The notes beneath the pieces were generated by a model, which was not told the DNA's origin, made no database searches, and saw only the letters and a list, made by a program, of their open reading frames with translations. A stretch of DNA of 19,253 nucleotides from Proteiniphilum sp. (GTDB lineage Bacteria > Bacteroidota > Bacteroidia > Bacteroidales > Dysgonomonadaceae): contig JAIRSV010000168.1 of the NCBI GenBank assembly GCA_031255275.1, positions 1 to 19,253 of the forward strand, written 5' to 3'. This document shows positions 7,269 to 15,281 of this stretch, piece by piece. Each line of letters begins with the position of its first letter. Positions within the stretch are counted from its first letter, which is position 1. A program made the position numbers and the translations under genes.

Positions 7269-8564
7269 ATGAACAGTTATAAATTTGAAACCCTGCAGGT
7301 ACACGCAGGACAGGAAGTGGATAAAACCACACACGCACGCGCACTGCCCATCTATCAGACCACCTCATACGTCTTTGAAGACGCAAAAGACGGCGCCGAT
7401 CTGTTCGGACTTCGCAAGTTCGGCAACATATACACCCGTCTGCAGAACCCCACGACCGACGTTTTCGAAAAACGCGTCGCCGCCCTGGAAGGCGGCGTAA
7501 CCGGACTCGCCACCTCTTCGGGTCAGTCGGCACAGTTCATCGCGCTGAACAATATCTTACAGGCCGGCGACAATTTCGTGACAACGTCACACCTCTACGG
7601 CGGAACCTACAATCAGTTCAAGTCACAGTTCAAGCGTCTGGGCATAGACGTCCGCTTCACGCCAAGCGACGACCCCGGTGAGTTCGAAAAATCCATCGAC
7701 GAAAACACCAAAGCCCTCTACCTCGAAACCATCGGCAACCCGGAACTGAATATCCCCGACTTCGACGCCATCGCCCAAGTCGCCCACCGTCACGACATCC
7801 CGCTGATAGTCGACAACACATTCGGCGCCGGAGGCTACCTCTTCCGCCCGATCGAACACGGCGCGGCAATCGTCGTAGAATCAGCCACCAAATGGATCGG
7901 CGGACACGGAACCTCCCTCGGCGGCGTCATCACAGACAGCGGCAAATTCAACTGGGGGAACGGAAAGTTTCCCTCCTTCACCCAACCCTCCGAAAGCTAT
8001 CACGGCCTGGTCTTCTGGGACGTGTTCGGGACAAACGGCCCGTTCGGAAACATCGCCTTCAACATCCGCGCCCGCGTTGAAGGCCTGCGCGACTGGGGGA
8101 ACACCATCAGCCCCTTCAACTCATTCCTCCTGGTGCAGGGACTGGAAACCCTCTCACTTCGCGTCGAACGCCACGTACAGAACACACAGGCACTCGCCGA
8201 ATGGCTCGAACAGCACCCCAAGGTAGCCTATATAAACTATCCGGGACTGAAAAGCAGCAAATATTACGCACTGGCACAAAAATACTTCCCGAAAGGCCCC
8301 GGCGCCGTACTCACGTTCAAGCTGAAAGGCGCACCCGAAAACGCCGACCGCCTGATCGACAGCGTACAGCTGCTGAGTCACCTGGCCAACGTAGGAGACG
8401 CCAAATCACTCATCATCCACCCCGCCTCCACCACCCACGAACAGCTCTCGCCCGAAGACCAGAAAGCCAGTGGCGTCGAACCCGGATTACTCCGCATATC
8501 CGTCGGTATCGAAAATATCGACGACATCAAAGCCGACCTGCAACAAGCCCTCGACAGGATTTAG
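7269..8564 (+). CDS. metY: O-acetylhomoserine aminocarboxypropyltransferase (sulfhydrylase)
   Basis: This PLP-dependent cytoplasmic enzyme of the Cys/Met-metabolism family condenses O-acetyl-L-homoserine with sulfide to give homocysteine for methionine synthesis. Related members can also act on O-acetylserine. The 431 residues match the usual MetY length. Visible family features are QTTSYVFEDAKDGADLF near residues 30-46, the YTRLQNPT segment that contacts the cofactor phosphate, GQSAQ in the PLP-binding region, LYGGTYNQF, VDNTFGAGG, and ESATKWIGGHG with the Schiff-base lysine at Lys208. The C-terminal HPASTTHEQL and GLLRISVGIE motifs are also present. It stands alone between two terminators, with its own promoter and a long leader carrying a Met-Cys-Cys peptide, which suggests control by sulfur amino-acid supply. 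The distinction from cystathionine gamma-synthase rests on length and the MetY-like N-terminus. Confidence 0.93.
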   Translation: MNSYKFETLQVHAGQEVDKTTHARALPIYQTTSYVFEDAKDGADLFGLRKFGNIYTRLQNPTTDVFEKRVAALEGGVTGLATSSGQSAQFIALNNILQAGDNFVTTSHLYGGTYNQFKSQFKRLGIDVRFTPSDDPGEFEKSIDENTKALYLETIGNPELNIPDFDAIAQVAHRHDIPLIVDNTFGAGGYLFRPIEHGAAIVVESATKWIGGHGTSLGGVITDSGKFNWGNGKFPSFTQPSESYHGLVFWDVFGTNGPFGNIAFNIRARVEGLRDWGNTISPFNSFLLVQGLETLSLRVERHVQNTQALAEWLEQHPKVAYINYPGLKSSKYYALAQKYFPKGPGAVLTFKLKGAPENADRLIDSVQLLSHLANVGDAKSLIIHPASTTHEQLSPEDQKASGVEPGLLRISVGIENIDDIKADLQQALDRI

Positions 8565-8599
8565 CCCTCTCCGGCAGACGAAACGGCGTATAAACAGCA

Positions 8600-8630
8600 A
8601 CGGCCGGCGGTTCCACCGTCCGGCCGTTTT
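8600..8630 (+). terminator. Intrinsic terminator after the sulfhydrylase gene
   Basis: ACGGCCGG (8600-8607) pairs perfectly with CCGGCCGT (8620-8627). Inside, CGG (8608-8610) pairs with CCG (8616-8618) around a short loop, leaving one bulged T. TTTT follows (8627-8630). It lies 35 nt after the stop codon. Confidence 0.85.
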
Positions 8631-8715
8631 CACCGTCTCGTCCGGCAGGAAAAGCATCAATACCCTGACACGGAAGATTTTTGCACACCCATTCGTAAAA
8701 TTCAAAACAGTTTCG

Positions 8716-8723
8716 TAGCTTTG
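8716..8723 (+). promoter_or_regulatory. -7 promoter box for the thioredoxin-like lipoprotein gene
   Basis: TAGCTTTG is an exact TAnnTTTG match, 30 nt upstream of the ATG at 8754. The -33 partner is weak: TTCG at 8692-8695 is the best at suitable spacing. The box overlaps the TTG at 8721 that would otherwise allow a longer reading frame, which argues for the ATG start. Confidence 0.6.
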
Positions 8724-8753
8724 CGGAACAGAAAACAGAAAACAACAAACATC

Positions 8754-10010
8754 ATGATAAAAATCAAATGGCCGGTATACCTGCCGGCAACACTCCTGAC
8801 CATATCCTGCCTGACCATATCCTGCCTGACCGTATCCTGTCAGAAACGGCCCCCCCTGCAGAATGGAATCTGGAAGGGCGAACTGTCCGTCGCCGGCAAC
8901 AAAAAAGCACCCTTCCTTTTCGAAGTAAGCCATGCCGAGACCGATTCCGCCTCCGTCACACTGCGGAACGGTGCAGAACGGGTGAAATTAGACAGCATTC
9001 ATTACCGCTCCGACACGCTGATCATCCCCATTACAGCCTTCGACGCCTGCATAAAAGGGATCATTTCAGGCGGCACTGTCGACGGAACATTCATTAAAAA
9101 CTACATCGAAAACGATCCGGGAATACCCTTTCACGCCACCTTCGGGACAAGAGAACGGTTCACCCCCGCCGAAAGGATACCGGATACCGGAATCGACGGG
9201 AAATGGGACATCCTCTTCATCAGCGAAAAGGGAGATACCACCCGCAACGTCGGCATATTCGAGTCCGACGGCGCCACCGTAACCGGATCCATCCTCACCC
9301 GTTCCGGCGATCTGCGCTATCTCGAAGGCGTATACACCACATCGGGAGTCAATCTGTCCGCGTTCGGCGGCCAAAGCCCGTACCTCATCGAAATCCGGTT
9401 TACCGACGACTCGACATTCAGCGGAAAATTCCATACCGCCCGCAGCATAACGGAAATCGTCGGGATGAGAAACGACAATGCTGAATTGACCGATTCCGGT
9501 TCGCCGACCAGGCTGAAACCGGGATTTCAAACCTTAGGCTTCCGTCTGCCCAATCCGGAAGGGATAAACATATCGTTAAGCGACGAGCGCTATCGCGGAA
9601 AAGTCGTAGTCGTCTCCATCCTCGGGAGCTGGTGTCCCAACTGTCTGGATGAAATGGAATTTTTAGCCCCCTGGTACGATGCCAACCGCGCCAGAGGCGT
9701 CGAAATCACAGGCATAGCCTTTGAGCGCAAGAACGACTTCAATTACGCGAAAACCGCGCTGACCCGGCTGAAAAACCGGTACGGCGTAAATTACGAAATC
9801 CTGTTTGGCGGAGAAGTCGGAAGAGAAAGCGTCGCCAACGCACTTCCCGAACTGGAGAATTTCACGAGTTACCCCACCACGCTGTTTATCGACAGGAAAG
9901 GAAACGTCCGCAAGATACACACCGGCTTCAACGGTCCGGCGACGGGTCTTTTCCATGAAGAGTTCAAGCGAGAATTCAATTCCCTAATCGACAGTCTTCT
10001 GTCGGAATAG
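8754..10010 (+). CDS. Thioredoxin-fold (TlpA-like) lipoprotein with triple lipobox
   Basis: The 418-residue product is predicted to be a lipoprotein of the cell envelope, acting as a thiol-disulfide reductase or disulfide carrier. After a basic start the signal region reads LTISC-LTISC-LTVSC (residues 15-29), so Cys19, Cys24 and Cys29 each sit in a lipobox-like context. Residues about 35-250 form a beta-rich region I do not recognise, beginning GIWKGELSV, with a second similar-looking block from GIDGKWDILF. Residues about 265-415 are a thioredoxin-like domain of the AhpC/TSA-TlpA type, with the redox motif WCPNC (Cys294 and Cys297) after VVVSILGS and a later cis-proline-type YPTTLFID. The ATG at 8754 is preferred over an upstream TTG because the latter is inside the promoter box. 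The nitroreductase gene follows 33 bp later and is probably co-transcribed. Confidence 0.85.
   Translation: MIKIKWPVYLPATLLTISCLTISCLTVSCQKRPPLQNGIWKGELSVAGNKKAPFLFEVSHAETDSASVTLRNGAERVKLDSIHYRSDTLIIPITAFDACIKGIISGGTVDGTFIKNYIENDPGIPFHATFGTRERFTPAERIPDTGIDGKWDILFISEKGDTTRNVGIFESDGATVTGSILTRSGDLRYLEGVYTTSGVNLSAFGGQSPYLIEIRFTDDSTFSGKFHTARSITEIVGMRNDNAELTDSGSPTRLKPGFQTLGFRLPNPEGINISLSDERYRGKVVVVSILGSWCPNCLDEMEFLAPWYDANRARGVEITGIAFERKNDFNYAKTALTRLKNRYGVNYEILFGGEVGRESVANALPELENFTSYPTTLFIDRKGNVRKIHTGFNGPATGLFHEEFKREFNSLIDSLLSE
8796..8840 (+). repeat. Three in-frame 15-bp repeats encoding tandem lipoboxes
   Basis: The unit CTGACCATATCCTGC occurs twice identically (8796-8810, 8811-8825), and a third copy has two changes (8826-8840, CTGACCGTATCCTGT). 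Each unit encodes L-T-I/V-S-C. As 15 bp is a multiple of three, copy changes by slippage would keep the frame and alter only the number of lipobox copies and signal-peptide length. Confidence 0.95.
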
Positions 10011-10043
10011 CACGACAATATATTTACTATACAATCCGAGAAT

Positions 10044-10643
10044 ATGCGTTTCATAGACCTGGCAAAGAGCCGTTACACGACAAAGAAGTATGATCCGAAG
10101 GGGAGAATCCCCGAAGAGACGATCGAAGAGTTGAAAGACATTTTACGGTTAAGTCCCTCATCCATCAACAGCCAGCCCTGGAGATTCACCTTTATTTCGG
10201 ACGCGAAAACGAAAGGTGAACTGGCAAAAGTGTCATACCACAACGAAATGAAAGTGAATAATGCCACCCATATCATTGTTTTCAGCGTGATCGACAGTGT
10301 GAAAGATTTCGAAAGCCGAAATCTTTCACATCTACCCGCCGCCGTCACGTCGTACTACGGCCGGATGGTGAAGCCGAAAGGCGAAGCGGGGATTAAAGCC
10401 TGGATGTCGCATCAGGTATACCTTTCCCTGGGATTTTTTTTAAGCGCCTGTGCAAGCATGGGGATAGATTCGACCCCGATGGAAGGCATTGATACCGGCG
10501 AATATGACCGGATTTTGCAGCAGGAGGGTTACGCAACACTGTTAGCCGTCGCCATCGGTTACAGGGACAGAGACGATGTTAACCAGCCCTCTGTCACGCC
10601 TAAATTCCGTTTCCCGAAGGATACGGTGATCCGCACTGTTTGA
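10044..10643 (+). CDS. NfsB-like NAD(P)H nitroreductase family protein
   Basis: This predicted cytoplasmic FMN-dependent oxidoreductase of the nitroreductase superfamily would reduce nitroaromatics, quinones or similar acceptors; the natural substrate is unknown. The 199-residue protein aligns by eye with E. coli NfsB over its length but is about 18 residues shorter, mainly in the middle. FMN-contact motifs are visible: RYTTKKYD (from residue 10), SPSSINSQPW (residues 38-46 region, with Asn42, Gln44, Pro45, Trp46), and the C-terminal EGYATLLAVAIGYRDRDD. The segment MSHQVYLSLGFFLSACASMGIDSTPMEG matches the conserved dimer-interface helix and following loop of the family. It lies 33 bp after the thioredoxin-like lipoprotein gene with no -7 box between, so the two probably share a transcript with a redox or stress theme. 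Confidence 0.9.
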   Translation: MRFIDLAKSRYTTKKYDPKGRIPEETIEELKDILRLSPSSINSQPWRFTFISDAKTKGELAKVSYHNEMKVNNATHIIVFSVIDSVKDFESRNLSHLPAAVTSYYGRMVKPKGEAGIKAWMSHQVYLSLGFFLSACASMGIDSTPMEGIDTGEYDRILQQEGYATLLAVAIGYRDRDDVNQPSVTPKFRFPKDTVIRTV

Positions 10644-10839
10644 GATTGGACGTCTTCCCGTCTATTCGTTTCCTTTCAATATTCCGGCAGCAAGGGAGAA
10701 CGCTTTCGGTTGGCAGCTTGTACAGAATCCGATGAATGGTTGTAAAAACAGAAGAAGAATGTTAAAATCTTAATCAATTTGGCATGAAAATATTGACTTC
10801 ATAACAGATCACGTAAAGTGCCATAAATATTTGAAGTAA
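10644..10839 (+). other. Non-coding stretch between nitroreductase gene and its terminator
   Basis: I see no plausible open frame, RNA gene or promoter box. The sequence becomes AT-rich from about 10740. It may simply be a long 3' untranslated region leading to the terminator at 10840, or hold a small RNA ending there; nothing visible decides between these. Confidence 0.4.
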
Positions 10840-10881
10840 AGTTTGTTCGGTAAATTTAATTTACCGGACAAACTTTTTTTT
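10840..10881 (+). terminator. Strong intrinsic terminator
   Basis: The 16-bp arm AGTTTGTTCGGTAAAT (10840-10855) pairs with ATTTACCGGACAAACT (10859-10874), with one T-G wobble and a TTA loop. It runs straight into eight Ts (10874-10881). It ends the transcript of the lipoprotein-nitroreductase pair or of an unannotated RNA just upstream. Confidence 0.93.
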
Positions 10882-11004
10882 CAGTGCGTCGTAATTGCCT
10901 GTACTTATCAAAAGAGAAACAATAAGTAACAAAAACAATGATTTCAGGAGAAGAAATGACAAAAAAAGGTTTTTTTTGACAACGAATATTTGAAATTAAC
11001 CGTA

Positions 11005-11012
11005 TACCTTTG
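11005..11012 (+). promoter_or_regulatory. Candidate -7 promoter box for the SusCD locus
   Basis: TACCTTTG is an exact TAnnTTTG match. The possible -33 elements, TTTG at 10975-10978 and TTTG at 10989-10992, are 26 and 12 bp away, both outside the usual spacing, so an activator may be needed. Transcription would begin near 11019, about 1 kb before SusC and about 530 nt before the pseudogene. Confidence 0.5.
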
Positions 11013-11553
11013 TTTTTTCAGTTAAAACAAAGAGGATTGACCGTTTTTACGAAAAATTCTCCTTACAGAAAGAAATTCTCGTGCAGATAGTACGGATTTT
11101 TTCAGTTATCGGCGATAGTTTAATTTTTAAATTGTAGAATTATGAAGTTCTGGTTGTTAGTAGAGCGCGGAAATCCCGCAAAAATCCCGAGAACATTGCA
11201 GTGTAGATCGGACGATTCCGGTTCGTTGCGGCTGCATCTTACAAGTGAAGACACATACCCGCCCGCCCGGAGAGTTCGATACCACCCATATCAAGGGTGT
11301 ACGACTGAGTTTGCGGCTATTGTCGTATTGCTGTTTTTGATTTATCACAAACTATTATTTATTTGAATAAGGATGAAACAGGGGGTTTTCCCTGTCACGT
11401 GTACGTGCACGCGTCGAGGACATTTTTGCACAATACTGTTGTCCGGTTGTCCGGGACAGAAACTCGCGGAGCGAATCGCATCACAGAGTAAATGACTCCG
11501 GAGAAAATTCCCAAATACGTTCCGACACTGCGTATTCATAAAAATCAATCATA
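11013..11553 (+). other. Long leader without recognisable gene
   Basis: An open frame of 74 codons begins at ATG 11142, but the product resembles nothing I know, lacks biased composition and looks like chance. Minus-strand frames here are equally unconvincing. Notable local structures are the palindromic TGTCCGGGACA near 11450 and a run of CACGTGTACGTGCACG near 11397. The stretch may be decayed sequence from the same event that damaged the hydrolase gene following it. Confidence 0.35.
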
Positions 11554-11901
11554 ATGAAAAGAATATCTATGTTACTATTGTTGCTGATTTTTGTGTCAAA
11601 CGGCTTTTCAGCTAAATCAGACAAAGCATTATTCCGTAAAAGACACATTAAAGCGGTGATGATTAAAATTGCCGACCGACAGTTGCAGCGTATCTATAAC
11701 GAATTTCCGGATAAAGAAGGATACCTGACTGCCGTAAAAAGAACATGGGTCGGCCTGGTCGATTGTCTGAGCGATAAAGGGTGGGTGGGACGGGTGCAGC
11801 CTTGTTGGAGGCGATTCACAGAAAAATTTCTCTCCGGACAGTTGGGATGTGTACGGCACAGGTGCTTTTTGGCTTGCCGGCATGAAGTAATAAAATTATA
11901 A
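11554..11901 (+). pseudogene. Decayed GH105/GH88-like unsaturated uronyl hydrolase remnant
   Basis: The frame reads as 115 codons, but the real relationship shows only across two frames. Residues 1-20 are a signal peptide. Residues 30-45 (RHIKAVMIKIADRQLQ) resemble the N-terminal helix of glycoside hydrolase family 105/88 proteins, and residues 59-83 (TAVKRTWVGLVDCL...GWVGRVQP) resemble their C-terminal region, so roughly the middle 200-250 residues are missing. After CAGCCT (11797-11802) an extra base shifts the frame. The +1 frame then reads VGGDSQKNFSPDSWDVYGTG and AFWLAGM, the family's conserved C-terminal VYGTGAFLLAG motif. A missing base near 11882 returns the original frame, giving EVIKL-stop, again the family's ending. 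Intact members open unsaturated glucuronyl or galacturonyl disaccharides. As it stands the protein cannot fold as an alpha6/alpha6 barrel. Family assignment is by motif memory. Confidence 0.75.
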
Positions 11902-12042
11902 AGCTCTTAGCCGGACTGTGGTTGCTCTGTAAAACATCGTCAGTTGAGAGATTTGGCTGTAATCGCATAATTTGCAAAAGCTATTATCATAATGGCGTTA
12001 ATAATCAAATAAGTCAAGTTGTTTTTTAATTAATCTAAACAG
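11902..12042 (+). other. Gap between pseudogene and susC-like gene
   Basis: No gene or terminator is visible. TAATTTG near 11968 is a poor -7 box (one base short). No ribosome-binding sequence is seen before ATG 12043; the 15 bases upstream are AT-rich, as is usual in the phylum. Confidence 0.35.
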
Positions 12043-15000
12043 ATGAAAGTAAGAGATTTTTTTAAAGATTTTCAAAGGGGTGTGCTGTTTGCACTTGTTT
12101 GGGTATTACCTGCGGGTATATTCTCGAAAATCCCTGAAAAGGATGTGATATCGGAAGGTATCGAGATCAGTCAGAACGGAGAAAACGTTGATGTCAAAGG
12201 AAAAGTACTGGATAGCGACGGAAATTCCATGCCCGGTGTTACCGTAGTGGTGGTGGAAACTCTCCTCGGTGTGGCAACGGATATGGACGGTGATTATACC
12301 TTGAGGAATATTCCTGTGGGAAGTACCGTTCGGTTCAGCTTCATGGGATATGTTTCACAGGAATTTACGGTGGACAAAGGTAAACCGGTTCTCAATGTGA
12401 TATTGCTGGAGGAAACCAGCATGCTGGACGAGGTGACGGTAGTGGCTTTCGGTACGCAAAAGAAGGAGAGTGTGGTTGCTTCTATTACCACCGTCTCGCC
12501 GAAAAACCTGAAAATGCCTACGAGTAACCTTACTACGGCTTTCGCCGGACAGATAGCGGGGATGATTTCCTATCAGTCGTCGGGTGAACCGGGTGCGGAT
12601 AATGCCGAATTTTTTATCCGAGGTGTTACTACTTTCGGCTACAACGTTGATCCGCTTATTCTGGTGGATAATATCGAAATTACGAAGACGGAGCTGGCGC
12701 GCATACAGCCTGATGATATCGAAAGCTTTTCGATCATGAAGGATGCGGCTGCTACGGCTCTATACGGTGCCAGGGGCGCAAACGGGGTGATTCTTATCAA
12801 AACCAAGGAGGGCCGAGCGGGGAAAACGCAGCTCAATGTCAGAATTGAGAATACGATCTCGCAACCGACCCGGAAAATTGATCTGGCCGATCCCGTTACT
12901 TATATGAGAATGCACAATGAGGCTATCATTACACGCGATCCTAAGGCGCCGCTTCTCTATTCGGACGAGAAGATCGATAATACGGAACGGGGTTTGTATC
13001 CTCTGCTGTATCCCGCTACCGACTGGCGGAGCGAATTATTGAAGGATTATGCCATGAGTCGGCGTATAAATGTGAATCTCAGAGGGGGTACCAACGTTGC
13101 CCGCTACTTTGTGGCGGCGGCGTACACGAAGGATGACGGTATTCTGAAAGTGGATCCCAGGAATAATTTCAATAATAATATCAGCCTGGACGTTTACACG
13201 CTGCGCTCGAACGTGAATGTCGATCTGACAAAAACTACCGAACTGAAGGTGAGTCTCGACGGAACGTTTGAGGATTATAACGGGCCGCTGGTCGGCGGAT
13301 CGTCGATGTACGGACTCATCATGAAAAGTAATCCGGTGCTGTTCCCGGCCTATTATCCGCCTGACGAAGATCATAAATATATTACTCATACGATGTTCGG
13401 TAATGCGGAGTCCGGTCAGTACCTGAATCCTTATGCCTGGATGGTGCGCGGATACAGGGAGTATAACAAGGCTATCATGGGCGCTCAGCTGGAGATCAAT
13501 CAGAAGATGGATTTCCTGCTGAAGGGCTTAACGCTCAGGGCGCTGTTCAACACGAAAAGGGAGTCGCTCAGCACAATATCCCGCGCCTATTCGCCTTATT
13601 ATTACACGCTGCTTGACCATAATTACCTTACGGGGGAATATCATGCAGGGATCATCAATCCCGACGCCAGCGGAGAAAGTCTCGAATCTTTCGTTTCGAT
13701 ACCGTCGGTTGTCAACAGTACCTATTTCGAATCGTCGGCGATTTACAGTCAGAATATTGACGACAAACATGACGTCAGCGCGCAACTGGTGTTTACCATG
13801 CGTAACAAAACTATTCCGGCTACGGATGATGATGTCTTTACGGTACTGGGATCGCTGCCCTACAGGAATGTCGGACTGGCCGGAAGACTTTCGTATGCTT
13901 ACCGGAGCAGGTATTTTCTGGAGGGGAACTTCGGGTATAACGGTTCGGAGCGTTTTTCCAGGGAGCATCGCTGGGGTTTCTTTCCTTCCGTCAGCGGCGG
14001 ATGGATGATCTCGAATGAGGACTTTTTCGAGCCGCTGAGCAGGACTTTCTCTCAGTTGAAGCTGAGGGGTTCTTACGGGATGGCGGGGAACGATAATATC
14101 AGTGACCAGCGATTCCTTTACCTGTCGGATGTGAGTCTTTCGGGTGGATCGGGATACTCTTTCGGATATGAACAGAACGGTTATTCGCGTCCCGGCATGA
14201 CCATCAGAAGGTATGCCGACCCGGATATTACCTGGGAGGTGTCATACAAGACGAACCTGGCGCTGGAATTGACGCTGCTGAAAGATTTCAATCTTATCTG
14301 GGAGTATTTTATGGAGAATCGTACGAATATTCTTCAGGAACGCCGTACCATTCCCTATTCCATGGGGCTGTGGGTGAATCCGAATGCCAATCTGGGAAGG
14401 GCCAGCGGCAAGGGGACGGACTTGGCCATTACCCACAGTTACAGCGGAAGGAACTCTTTCTGGGCACAGTCGAGGATAAACTTCACCTATGCCGTCAGCA
14501 AGTTTACCCGCTATGAGGATTATGATTATGACACGGAGTGGTGGAAACTGCGCATAGGTAATTCTACTACCCAGCAATACGGATACATCGCCGAAAGACT
14601 CTTTATTGACGAAGCGGATGTGGCCAATTCTCCGCAGCAGTTTGGCAGTTCGTACGTAATGCCGGGCGACATCAAATTCCGCGACCTGAATGGCGACGGC
14701 GTGATCAACGACCGTGACATGGCGCCTATCGGCTATCCCACTACTCCCGAAATACAGTACGGATTCGGCACATCCATCGGTTTCAAATCATGGGACTTTT
14801 CCTTCTTCTTCAACGGGGTACACCGCCGTTCTTTCTGGATCGACTATAATACCGTATCTCCGTTCTTCAACACGACCGGAAATGAGGATACGCCGGGAAG
14901 TCCCGAAGGGAACAATGCACTGATGCGGTTTATCGCCGACAGCTACTGGAGCGAGGGTAACCGTGATCCGTATGCCATGTGGCCGCGGCTGGCTACGACG

Positions 15001-15267
15001 CTGAACCAGGTCTCTCACAATAATAACCGGAATACGTGGTTTATGCGTGACGGTTCTTTTCTCCGCCTGAAATCGGTGGAGGTGGGGTATACTTTCCCCG
15101 AAAAGCTGGTACGGAAGGCTCGTATGAGCAGTCTGCGCCTGTATGTGACGAGTTCGAACTTATTTTCCATCAGCAAATTCAAACTGTGGGACGTGGAAAT
15201 GGCCGGAAAGGGACTGGGATACCCCATCCAGCGCACGTTTAATGCAGGTATATATGTCTCATTTTAA
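12043..15267 (+). CDS. SusC/RagA-type TonB-linked outer-membrane transporter
   Basis: This TonB-dependent barrel imports oligosaccharide or another bulky nutrient across the outer membrane, with the SusD-type lipoprotein encoded next acting as its lid. The 1074-residue product has a hydrophobic signal segment (about 13-26). It then has a carboxypeptidase-regulatory-like beta-sandwich (about 50-125, VDVKGKVLDSDG...GYVSQEFTVDKG), a TonB-box-like segment DEVTVVAFGTQ (from residue 129), and a plug domain (about 140-255) ending in the typical SIMKDAAATALYGARGANGVILIKTK. A 22-strand-type barrel follows and finishes in the outer-membrane signature RTFNAGIYVSF with a terminal Phe. There is no N-terminal secretin/TonB-type signalling extension, so control through a FecR-type anti-sigma factor is unlikely. 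The 14-bp gap to the SusD gene indicates one operon. Confidence 0.96.
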   Translation: MKVRDFFKDFQRGVLFALVWVLPAGIFSKIPEKDVISEGIEISQNGENVDVKGKVLDSDGNSMPGVTVVVVETLLGVATDMDGDYTLRNIPVGSTVRFSFMGYVSQEFTVDKGKPVLNVILLEETSMLDEVTVVAFGTQKKESVVASITTVSPKNLKMPTSNLTTAFAGQIAGMISYQSSGEPGADNAEFFIRGVTTFGYNVDPLILVDNIEITKTELARIQPDDIESFSIMKDAAATALYGARGANGVILIKTKEGRAGKTQLNVRIENTISQPTRKIDLADPVTYMRMHNEAIITRDPKAPLLYSDEKIDNTERGLYPLLYPATDWRSELLKDYAMSRRINVNLRGGTNVARYFVAAAYTKDDGILKVDPRNNFNNNISLDVYTLRSNVNVDLTKTTELKVSLDGTFEDYNGPLVGGSSMYGLIMKSNPVLFPAYYPPDEDHKYITHTMFGNAESGQYLNPYAWMVRGYREYNKAIMGAQLEINQKMDFLLKGLTLRALFNTKRESLSTISRAYSPYYYTLLDHNYLTGEYHAGIINPDASGESLESFVSIPSVVNSTYFESSAIYSQNIDDKHDVSAQLVFTMRNKTIPATDDDVFTVLGSLPYRNVGLAGRLSYAYRSRYFLEGNFGYNGSERFSREHRWGFFPSVSGGWMISNEDFFEPLSRTFSQLKLRGSYGMAGNDNISDQRFLYLSDVSLSGGSGYSFGYEQNGYSRPGMTIRRYADPDITWEVSYKTNLALELTLLKDFNLIWEYFMENRTNILQERRTIPYSMGLWVNPNANLGRASGKGTDLAITHSYSGRNSFWAQSRINFTYAVSKFTRYEDYDYDTEWWKLRIGNSTTQQYGYIAERLFIDEADVANSPQQFGSSYVMPGDIKFRDLNGDGVINDRDMAPIGYPTTPEIQYGFGTSIGFKSWDFSFFFNGVHRRSFWIDYNTVSPFFNTTGNEDTPGSPEGNNALMRFIADSYWSEGNRDPYAMWPRLATTLNQVSHNNNRNTWFMRDGSFLRLKSVEVGYTFPEKLVRKARMSSLRLYVTSSNLFSISKFKLWDVEMAGKGLGYPIQRTFNAGIYVSF

Positions 15268-15281
15268 ATAATATCATCACG

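Noticed and set aside
8721..8753. TTG start extending the thioredoxin-like lipoprotein by 11 residues
   Set aside because: TTG is the end of the TAGCTTTG -7 box, and the extension would place a charged stretch before the signal peptide.
11142..11366. 74-codon frame in the SusCD leader
   Set aside because: No family resemblance, no signal or domain, and chance-like composition; kept only as a remark on the leader.
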